Source of the DNA: Thysanoteuthis rhombus
Taxonomy: Eukaryota; Mollusca; Cephalopoda; Oegopsida; Thysanoteuthidae
Reading direction: 5' to 3'
NCBI GenBank assembly: GCA_963457665.1
Contig: OY735206.1
Location: 20,234,651 to 20,298,650 of the forward strand
DNA length: 64,000 nt
A program made the position numbers and the translations under genes. Within the stretch, counting starts at the first letter, position 1. Each line of letters starts with the position of its first letter. The notes below the pieces were generated by a model. It was not told the DNA's origin, did no database searches, and saw only the letters and a program-made list of their open reading frames with translations. Below, one piece after another: positions 56,143 through 64,000 of the stretch.

Positions 56143-56325
56143 AAATATATATGTATATAATTGCGTTGGATTACTTTGAACTCTATTTCAGATGACCTCC
56201 CATTAATACACGTTGAAAATATCACTTGTGAGTAGAATGAACAATTTGAGTAAATGGGCTGCGGCAGGAATCAAACCTGTGACCGATAAGTAGCGTCACC
56301 TTGGACCATTGAGCCAAACATACTG
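56143..56325 (-). mobile_element. tRNA-derived SINE, family V, copy 3
   Basis: Minus strand: box-A-like TTTGGCTCAATGGTCCAAGG, box B CACAGGTTTGATTCCTGCC (56282-56264), TTGTTCATTCTACTCACAAG, core TCATCTGAAATAGAGTTC, then a short TA tail. Its head-side flank shares GTTCATTCACTGTCCATATC (56379-56398) with 28510-28530. Confidence 0.72.
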
Positions 56326-56419
56326 CCAGTAAGGCAATGTTACAAATAACTGTCATATGTCCGAAATCTTATATTGTTCATTCACTGTCCATATCTGCTC
56401 CATTTGTTTTCCAACAGAC

Positions 56420-56422
<3 letters not shown>

Positions 56423-56472
<50 letters not shown>
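56423..56472. repeat. (TA)n array
   Basis: About 24 TA units with one CA. Confidence 0.95.
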
Positions 56473-56473
<1 letters not shown>

Positions 56474-56564
56474 AGGAATGATAAATATATATAAAACAAT
56501 AGATATTTTCTAAAATATATTTCTCAATTCCAGAGAGCTCATTAGAGCGAACTAATCAAATATA

Positions 56565-56693
56565 CTATGAATTTAATGTCCCATACTGCGCAGTTCAATT
56601 CTGTTTCACTTTGGAAATCTTTCTACGGGCCATTTGAAGATCAGCAAAGTGAAGCAGAATTGGCATGCACTGTATGGGACATTAAATTCATAG
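56565..56693. other. 129-nt near-perfect hairpin, fold-back element
   Basis: Arms of 49 nt (56565-56613 and 56645-56693) pair over 22 contiguous bases at the base (CTATGAATTTAATGTCCCAT-AC). After a 10-nt partly paired internal loop they pair over 17 more with one wobble (CAAAGTGAAGCAGAATT on the 3' arm). The loop is 31 nt. TA-rich DNA flanks both sides (ATATA left, GATATATATA right). It could be a fold-back MITE or a microRNA-like precursor; the sequence cannot distinguish them. Confidence 0.8.
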
Positions 56694-56694
56694 G

Positions 56695-56699
<5 letters not shown>

Positions 56700-56727
<28 letters not shown>

Positions 56728-57222
56728 AAATTTTCCAAAATTTTTTGTGTCACTTCAGTCACTTATTTCTTGTTGATGTAATTCATGCAATTGTCTCTAA
56801 TGTATTCTCTCAATTTCAAATATACTTTGTTAAAATGGTACTATGTATAAATTGTCTACTGTTGGGATCATTAGTTATTTTCCATGTAACTGTTTCGAGG
56901 GTTTTAAAAACAAAACAGTTGTATGAACATAGCATTCCAGCAGTGTTGATCAATCACCACTTACCTTTCAGTCGTAGCTTAAGTATTAATTTATGCAATG
57001 CAGGTAGTTTGTTATTTCACGTAGAGTATCATCTTTTTGTATTGTATGTGGATGTTATCTTATACTACACTATTTAATCTTTTGAAATAAGGCTTCTTTA
57101 CGTAAGATACTGCAAAAACGTATTTAACGATGTGGGATCAGGAAGTGTAACAACTAGCATAACTCGCTGTTCGTGACCTTTCAATTGAGTGATTCATATA
57201 TACTGAGTGTTATATATAAATG

Positions 57223-57225
<3 letters not shown>
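56700..57225. other. No recognised gene
   Basis: A 110-codon plus frame at 56745-57077 is hydrophobic and AT-driven, with no recognised domain. Confidence 0.25.
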
Positions 57226-57276
<51 letters not shown>

Positions 57277-57290
57277 CACACACACATATA
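57226..57290. repeat. (TA)n array
   Basis: TA units with a TG and a CACACA interruption. Confidence 0.95.
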
Positions 57291-57334
57291 TATGTATATG
57301 TATATATATAAAATATTATATATATAATAATCAG

Positions 57335-57720
<386 letters not shown>

Positions 57721-57874
57721 TCTAAAAAAGATAGGAAAAATGAAAAAAAGTTCACACATTCTACCAGAATAGCTAATTCTTTGTAAGACATAAAAAACAA
57801 AGACAAAAACAACACTGAAAATGACTGGTGTGATCTGGCACAACTAATTACTTCTTTTTCATCGATGGTCTTAA

Positions 57875-57877
<3 letters not shown>

Positions 57878-57957
<80 letters not shown>

Positions 57958-58125
57958 TCAGAAATGGATAAATAATCTTCGTGGTTACACGGTTAATGTA
58001 TTACTTGGCATAGACTGCGAAACTACAATAAACAAATGAATAGAACTGCTGCAAGAATTGAGCGTGTCACCGATAGTGTACCCTCTCTAACGAAAGGCTG
58101 TTCTTAACATTGAGTTAAACAGCCA
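57878..58125 (-). mobile_element. tRNA-derived SINE, family V, copy 4, with (CA)n(TA)n tail
   Basis: Minus strand: TGTTTAACTCAATGTTAAGA (decayed box A), ACACGCTCAATTCTTGC (decayed box B), TGTTTATTGTAGTTTCG, then ATCCATTTCTGAATAC leading into about 18 CA and 18 TA units at 57955-57878. Confidence 0.6.
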
Positions 58126-58129
58126 CTAT

Positions 58130-58750
58130 TTCATTGAATTTGGCAGACGAGGAACATTTTTTTTTTTTTAGTAAAACTTTTTTGTTTTTGAATAAGTGAA
58201 CGCATATTTGGTCCAAGGGAGCGTAAGTATTGTCAATAAACAACATGCAACAACGCAGCTTGCTGCCAATATACTTTGGTCATTAGGCTGTTTCCATTTG
58301 TGTGACGAACCAAGCCTCTCTCTCCTTAACATCTACCGAATAGAAAAAACGAAACCATACTGCAGCACAGGCATTGCTCTAAATTTCTTTTAATCAACAT
58401 AAAATAACACCAATAAATCAAAAAGTAAAGTAGACAATTCGTCCCATGTCCATCATCCCAAAAATCTTTTACCTTTAAACATGCCAAAACACATTATAGA
58501 TTAAACATTAAGATTATTACTATCCACCAGAGCTACAGAAGATATCAACAGGGGCAATAAAACCCAATGCCAAGATTCCTAGGTCAAGATAGAAACTACT
58601 CCCAGACCACTACTAAGCATCCTTGCAGAGATGACACCTATATTGAGTTCACACCCCTTGACAAAATAAATATCCCCATACCACTCACTACCACACTCAA
58701 AATACTCTTACCAAATTCCCAATAAATAGACCAAAAAAAAAAACATAGAG
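58130..58750. other. No recognised gene; possible ORF end upstream of the ribozyme-like motif
   Basis: Between about 58590 and 58725 a plus frame reads DTYIEFTPLDKINIPIPL and ends at a TAA at 58722-58724, about 30 bp before the hammerhead-like motif. I cannot assign it. Confidence 0.25.
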
Positions 58751-58754
58751 AATC

Positions 58755-58810
58755 ATTCGCCTGATGAGGCCCGAAAAGGGCAGAAACATGAGCTAGTTTG
58801 TGTGGCGAAT
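58755..58810 (+). ncRNA. Hammerhead-ribozyme-like motif (type I, likely inactive)
   Basis: The three-way junction can be drawn completely. Stem I is ATTCGC (58755-58760) with GCGAAT (58805-58810). The invariant CTGATGA is at 58761-58767. Stem II is GCCC/GGGC (58769-58772 with 58778-58781) with loop GAAAA. The invariant GAA is at 58783-58785. Stem III is ACA/TGT (58786-58788 with 58801-58803). The residue at the cleavage position (58804) is G, where hammerheads need A, C or U, and the base pair closing stem II is a G-A mismatch, so self-cleavage is unlikely. Such short-stem-III type I hammerheads are known from Penelope-like elements and small retrozyme-type repeats. Confidence 0.72.
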
Positions 58811-58976
58811 CCACTTTCTACTATTTATTTCCAGCTCTACCTTGAGACAACTGAACTTCAAGAGTAAAAAGTTATATGTATCGAGCACTGTATGAAATAA
58901 ATCCATTACATTTCAGAAGTGGCTTTATATTATTGATATATTATTATATTATGTTATACTGCTAGCCTGATTTGTA

Positions 58977-58978
<2 letters not shown>

Positions 58979-59026
<48 letters not shown>
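58979..59026. repeat. (TA)n array
   Basis: About 24 TA units. Confidence 0.96.
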
Positions 59027-59028
<2 letters not shown>

Positions 59029-59029
59029 C

Positions 59030-60780
59030 CATAATTCGTTTAGTAAAATCGTATGCTTTCTTTTGCCAATGGTCTTATTGTCTATTGGTAGGAATTAGAA
59101 AAGGCAACTCAATTTGTTTCTGTTATGGTTGGGAGATTTCGGTTTATTCGAAGCTTTGAGGCAAATAGAAGAGACAGAGAGATTGAACAAGGGATGATAA
59201 TTCTGTCTTTTATAATTGTCCAACTCAAACATAGAACTAATCCTGTATTTAATATTTTCTGACTGTTTCCGACCGTATGGAAAATCAGTGTAGAAAAGAG
59301 GTTATTGGAATTAATGGAACCTACATGAATGAAAAAATTCCAATTGAACATGATTTTTTTAAGATCTTTTCTGACCTACGAATATTGCTCAAAGAATCAT
59401 CCCACTAATTACAAACCACACCAGCAACAGCGGCAGCCATTTCAGGCCTACTGCCGAACAGAGTTTTTTTTTTAACTTTTCCAATGAGGATTTTATGGCC
59501 ATGTTGTTTTTTTTGGGGGGGGGGTAGGAGAAGGTAGTTACTAATCGAGCTTTTCTCTAGCCACTTTTTCCTAGTTCCTTGCCGACGGTAGTCGAACATG
59601 GGTCAGTCGGTCATAAGACGCGGGCAAAAGTCTGTTCGTAAGGTACAGGATTCGTTAGTCAAACGTACAATCATGTATTCAATCACACACATACGCACAT
59701 ACATGTATTCAAAATCAGGAGTTGTATTAAGAGAGGTTAGTTAGCAAACGGGGAAAACGGCAAGAAACTCACTCGTTTTCTGACAAGATCAGGAATAACA
59801 CTCGTTCTGGAATGTAATTGGAGAGGAAAAAAAGACCATATATCCCAGACATATATCATTGAGCTTAGATCATAAAAGGTGAATCAGTAAATGACTTAGT
59901 AGAAAGAATACAATCTTACAGTATCGCCCATAAACGAGTACACACTAATTTTTTAGGAAAGTAATTTACTTCTAAACCAAACATAATAGGATTTCATTAT
60001 TTCTAGTGGAACATTATAGAATAAAAACGGATATTATCAGATATTATCTATAACCAAACTCTACTGCATTGAAGATCGATTACAAGAACAATGTGTATAT
60101 TTACTGCCCCCCCCCCAAGGGTACATTCCTTCTAAAAACATTCATTTCATCATTTATAGTAAGTATATTTTGAAGACGAAAAAAGAACATTGATGTTTTT
60201 TCTTATAGGGGATTCATGTATAAATAAAGTAGTGAATGTTGCAACCCCATTGCGACTTCATTATAATCTCATAGTTCTCAGTGTACAGACATTTAGTTTT
60301 GAGATTGCTACACGTGGGAGGGAACTCTCTTCTGATTTGAAAGAACGTGTCATTTATTTCGATTAACAGAGCAACGACTGAAGTTGTGCAAGAACCCTGT
60401 TGCCTAAGCTGCGCAAAATCACAATAAATGTGGATATGTCAGAGATGTGCAGATGCGACCAGGTCGACTATGCCAGCTGACACCAAGGTCTATTTATTTT
60501 ATCGGGAGATTATCCGACGAAGAGTCGGCTGCGGTTGTTGCTAATGTGATTAAAGGAAGGTGAGACCTGAATGTTTCTGCTACAAAAGTCAAAAGTCCGG
60601 CTTATATGGCTTAGAATCAGGGAGTGTAAAAGGATTTGATACGTAGCAAAAACGTATATTCCAACATATTTTGATTTAATCTTCGAAATTGACTCGAAGA
60701 TTTGTGATTTTTGTACATAATCTTTCGATGCTTAATCCTGTTTCGATATTTTGAGTCAAGCATCGTTTACAAAAGAGAAT
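59030..60780. other. No recognised gene
   Basis: A ten-G run at 59515-59524 and a ten-C run near 60105-60115 are the only compositional features. Confidence 0.4.
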
Positions 60781-60784
60781 CACA

Positions 60785-61105
60785 CTCTGCATAACACAGA
60801 GACGATCATAAGACAGCAAAGTTTATTAGGGGGAAACAGGAGTCCGGCGTATCAAAGAATCCATTAGAAAACTCTAATCGCGATGGGCTGGACATATTGC
60901 AAGAATGTCAAACAACGGTTGGACATTATGGCTCACAATGAGGATCCCACAGGTCATGAAACACTGTGACCTGTAAAAAATATGATGGCATTACGATCTA
61001 GACAAGCTCAGAAAATATTGGCTCCACAACACCCTCGATAGAGAGATCCAGCGAATTCTGAGGAAGGTTTATGTCCAACAATGGATGCAAAAAGGTCGAT
61101 AAAAG
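60785..61105 (+). mobile_element. RTE-type LINE 3' fragment
   Basis: CTCTGCATAACACAGAGACG, then GATGGGCTGGACATATTGC (the WAGHIA block), ATTATGGCTCACAATGAGG, TTACGATCTAGACAAGCTCA, CTCGATAGAGAGATCC and ATGTCCAACAATGGATGC. A stretch with CAGGTCATGAAACACTGTGA-CCTG is altered from the usual SRDH block. Confidence 0.8.
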
Positions 61106-61282
61106 TGATGATATAGAGAATAGGATCAGATAAACTTAAGTTGTAACAGCATCAGTTCTAACTGGAAAATTTAATGACAATGACACCCATGTTCTAACGG
61201 CACTTTGTTTTTTTTAATCAGGAAAGACTATTGTCAGAGTAGGTTTTTAGCAATTGCACATGTAGATTTTAGAGAGTACTTG

Positions 61283-61380
61283 CTCTGGAACGCCCATGAT
61301 TGAGAGGCCTGGCTAATTTTGGTGAGGTCTATGTCCATCGATGGACACTAAATGGCTGCTGCTGATGATGATGATGATAA
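61283..61380 (+). mobile_element. RTE-type LINE extreme 3' end with CTG/ATG tail
   Basis: CTGGAACGCCCATGATTGAG-AGGCCTGG, ATGTCCATCGATGGACAC, AATGGCTGCTGCTGATGATG: the last 70 bp of the family plus its tail. Confidence 0.8.
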
Positions 61381-61410
61381 GTTTTTGATCTTTATTCTAT
61401 CAGCGTTGCC

Positions 61411-62013
61411 ATGTATCTGATACACTTTCAACACGCTTTATATCACTTCCCATTTCTGTTTTTGACTCTTCCTATTCCTACAAATGTTTATTTCTTTTCG
61501 CTTCCTCTCGTCCCCCCCCCTTTCCCAGATTCTCAGTCTTTTCTTCTTTGCAGTTTTTCTTTGGTTCATGAGTTCAGGTGTCCCCGCTGCATCATTATTA
61601 ACCGAATTTGTTTGGACAAGTGTCCTCTTCTTCGTTGTTTTTACCAAAATGTCTTCGTTTCCATCTTACTTGGTAATCCTCGTGGAATTTCGAATCGAAC
61701 CCTTAATCCAATCCGCTGGGTTCATTTCTGTCCGCCCGATGTCCATTTCAGAAGTAGGAGTGGGTATCTCGTGTCGGTGTTTCTTCACAGTCAATTTGAC
61801 CGAGCTGTGTCGCCTGTGTGTCTCTTCTATTGGACCAGCGTATATATGATTTCTCAAATCTACTCGACCCAGGGTTTGTTTCTGTTGCAGTCTCTCTGTA
61901 TTGATTACAGCCTTTTCTTTTTTTTTTTTGTTTCATTTGTTTTATTCGTTCGTATGTGTGTGGTGGTGCTGAGTAGGGTGTCCATCACATTTTGTCAGGG
62001 TTCCCTATCATAA
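61411..62013 (+). other. 200-codon open frame, unrecognised
   Basis: The longest intact plus-strand frame outside the LINE. It is rich in Phe, Ser, Pro, Val and Cys with a hydrophobic C-terminal segment (LFFFFFVSFVLFVRMCVVVL). The second plus frame (61484-61849) and the minus strand (61857-61666, hydrophilic, with SSVKLTVKKHRHEIPTPTS) are also open for over 60 codons. This argues for low stop density from pyrimidine-rich composition, or for an old coding sequence on the minus strand. No domain is recognised. Confidence 0.2.
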
Positions 62014-62339
62014 AACCTTTTAATTGAGTTTATTGCCTGTGACGCCTGGGTGGTGCCACGTTGAATTAGATCAGGGATATCGATGCTGGACTCAAAATAC
62101 TCCTGCATTTTTTACATTTTGTATGATACATACTCGGCATTTTGCGTCTCTTACTGCAGGTTTCAAGATCTATTGTTGGATAAAAGCTTTCCCTAAGCGT
62201 CAGGCATTTCGGGTGATTGGCCTTACCATGCCATACTGGCTCATGGGTCGTTGAGAGCATAGTTCTGTGCCTGTTTTAAAACCAGCGCATAAAGAAAATA
62301 TTGTGCACAAAAAATGACATAATAATTTGATAGCTTGAT

Positions 62340-62517
62340 GAATTTTTAATGAGACGATCGCAAAATCTAATCATTGGTTGAGGGGTTGGGACCAGATGGA
62401 TGCATGCCATTCTCAATGGTGTTAATGTGAAGTGATACACAAACTGTCTCAGCCAGAGTTTGAACTTGTTTCGCCGATCCAATCCTCAACGCCATTAACC
62501 GCTTGGCCACTCTCACC
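62340..62517 (-). mobile_element. tRNA-Leu/Ser-type SINE
   Basis: Minus strand head at 62517-62447: GAGAGTGGCCAAGCGGTTAA has the class II box A of Leu/Ser tRNAs, and AAGTTCAAACTCTGG is box B. The spacing of about 40 bp allows a variable arm. The downstream body (CACTTCACATTAACACC, CATGCATCCATCTGGTCCC) is not tRNA. It is clearly distinct from family V. Confidence 0.6.
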
Positions 62518-62601
62518 TTAACTAACAACTGCATATGACAGCAACAAAAGACAATGATAAGAACAAAATTATGTTTCTTCATCAATCTATCAATCTATCT
62601 A

Positions 62602-63205
62602 TTAGGAACTCTCAGATATTGTCTTTTTAGCAGGTTGGTTATGCTGGCTGGCTATGTATATATGTACGTATGTATGTATGTATGGATGGATGGATGTATG
62701 GATGGATGTACGTATGTTTGGATGTATGTATGTATGTATGTATGTTTGTATGTATGTATGGATGTATGTATGTATGGATGTACGTTTCTATGTATGTATG
62801 GATGTATGTATGGATGTTTGTATGTATGTATGGATGGATGTATGGATGTATGTTTGTATGTATGTATGGATGTATGTTTGTATGGATGTATGTTTGTATG
62901 TATGTATGTATCACGCATACGGGCAGAACCAATTTATTCCGTATTATGTCTAGAAAAGATGATTTGTTTTTTGTTGACTCCCCCTCCATCCTAAATAGTT
63001 TTTATTGGGGGGGTAATTTACAAAGTAAGTCAATGCTAAATTGATCACACCTGTAATTTGAAAATTCATATTTTTAGATCACTGCCCAACAAAAGCTGAA
63101 AGATGTAATTCATCCATTGATCAGCCTTTTCCCAGTCTCATAACTGATCACCGGGAACCCGATCAGTTCGGTCACCTGATGGTTTGTATCGAGTGAATAA
63201 CCAGA
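62602..63205 (+). mobile_element. MITE family A copy with (TATG)n expansion
   Basis: 5' end is decayed (TTAGGAACTCTCAGATATTG). Core AGGTTGGTTATGCTGGCTGG is at 62633; the 3' half has AAGTCAATGCTAAATTGATC, GATCACTGCCCAACAAAAGC and the end CACCTGATGGTTTGTATCGA-GTGAATAACCAGACC. Confidence 0.75.
62655..62910. repeat. (TATG)n/(GATG)n minisatellite inside the MITE
   Basis: About 63 four-base units, mostly TATG with GATG, TTTG and TACG variants; higher-order periodicity (TATGGATGTATG) is visible. It creates long Met-Tyr-Val-Cys and Ile-His-Thr-Tyr frames that are not genes. Confidence 0.97.
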
Positions 63206-63209
63206 CCCG

Positions 63210-63820
63210 TCTATCTATCAATATCTATCACCCTGCTTTCCCCTCTCATTTTATCTCACATTCTTTCTTCCCACCTTCCTCTCTCTATCATATATTCTCT
63301 AATTTGTGTACATCCGAATTCGCAACTGCATATGACAAGGTCAAAGACACCGACAACAAAACAATGTTATCACCAGGACAAGAGAAATTTAAATGCAATT
63401 TTGGATAAAAGCCCAACTCAGTCGATGCACTGACACCCAGCCCTACCCTGTCCTAGCCTGCCCCACACCCTCCCCCATCGACGAATACACTTGTGGGCTT
63501 ATGGCATCGTGTGTGATGACAGATATCAAGAACAAAGATGAAATGCTTTTTAGTCAGTGTCCTTCAAAACCCGCTGAGCTGGAAGTCTATAGAGACAGAG
63601 CAAAATTGGATAGACATCCTCCGTGTGACTAGATGTATACGAACCGAAAATACGGGTCTAGAAAATTATTCTATAAGGGAAATGATTCCCCAAATCACAA
63701 TTCTATTGGAAAGAAGAAATTGCTCAAATTTAAAATTAAAAAGTAAAACAGGAGAAGCTTTATATAAATATCATATATATATATATATATGTAATAAACG
63801 TATTGAATTTCTATTACAAA
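63210..63820. other. No recognised gene
   Basis: Frames of 74, 79 and 130 codons overlap at 63184-63930. The 79-codon one (63393-63632) has several Cys but no known pattern, and the 130-codon one runs into the next MITE. None is supported. Confidence 0.25.
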
Positions 63821-63823
63821 CCG

Positions 63824-64000
63824 CCTTACAGATCTGTCATCAGATATATCAATATAGGTTTCTTCAGTTTTTGAAAGTTAGTCTGGCTGGTCGGCTGGCT
63901 ATATATGTATCACGCAGTAAGCAACAATAGAGCTTGGAAGTAGAAAATTCAAATATTTACTCTTTTTGATGCCAGAGTAAAACATCTTTTACGATAAATT
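63824..64000 (+). mobile_element. MITE family A, 5' half, runs off the window
   Basis: TATCAATATAGGTTTCTTCA, GTCTGGCTGGTCGGCTGGC, TATATATGTATCACGCA and AATAGAGCTTGGAAGTAG; the 3' half lies beyond 64000. Confidence 0.7.

Noticed and set aside
59510..59530. G-quadruplex at the ten-G run
   Set aside because: A single G tract without further nearby G tracts cannot form the usual four-tract intramolecular structure.
62554..63044. Cys/Met/Tyr-rich and Ile-His-Thr-rich frames up to 146 codons
   Set aside because: All derive from the TATG/GATG array inside a MITE; all frames of a four-base repeat stay open.

Overview
This is a repeat-dense, AT-rich animal nuclear window in which I recognise no intact host protein-coding gene. 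Long (TA)n arrays, CA/TG, GATA, AAT and TATG microsatellites, degraded RTE-type and REL-endonuclease LINEs, tRNA-derived SINEs, mariner/hAT/DUF4817-type DNA transposons and a Penelope-like hammerhead motif together suggest a lophotrochozoan, most likely a cephalopod mollusc. That assignment is inference from repeat content only. There are no operons, Shine-Dalgarno sites or CRISPR arrays. Most long open frames are translations of microsatellites or antisense shadows of transposons.

Layout: 0-9 kb holds TA/CT/TG microsatellites, one tRNA-type SINE and a dispersed degenerate unit at 3.4-6.7 kb. 9-10.8 kb holds a MITE copy, an RTE fragment and a diverged tandem repeat. 12.7-15.5 kb is the best coding relic: a frameshifted minus-strand LINE with reverse transcriptase, CCHC knuckle and PD-(D/E)XK endonuclease, (TAA)n on both sides and a duplicated two-hairpin 3' module. 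16.4-21.6 kb is a patchwork of SINE, MITE, DUF4817-type relic, TA arrays, a short TIR element and a mariner with its 5' TIR. 22-26.8 kb has four RTE tails and a near-identical 245-bp duplicated block. 28-30.2 kb has SINEs and TA/TG arrays.

30-47 kb is lower in repeats, with several MITE copies, one RTE tail, a diverged LINE tail, a hAT MITE with a near-perfect 8-bp target duplication, and isolated CRE- and X-box-like motifs. 47-50 kb has a ~280-bp tandem repeat rich in AGGTCA, an inverted repeat pair enclosing a Penelope-like segment, and a hAT fragment. 53-54.2 kb has a second copy of the LINE 3' module joined through (TAA)n to a DUF4817-type relic. 55-64 kb has RTE tails, SINEs, a 129-nt near-perfect hairpin, a hammerhead-ribozyme-like motif and more MITE copies.

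The elements interlock. LINE and SINE 3' ends run into microsatellites, DNA transposons sit in or next to those arrays, and the commonest MITE carries internal TATG/TA runs that have expanded in some copies. The two observations I rate highest are the hammerhead-like three-way junction at 58755-58810 and the four-fold conserved paired-hairpin module at the 3' ends of the REL-LINE copies. All repeat families were recognised by eye; no database or folding program was used.
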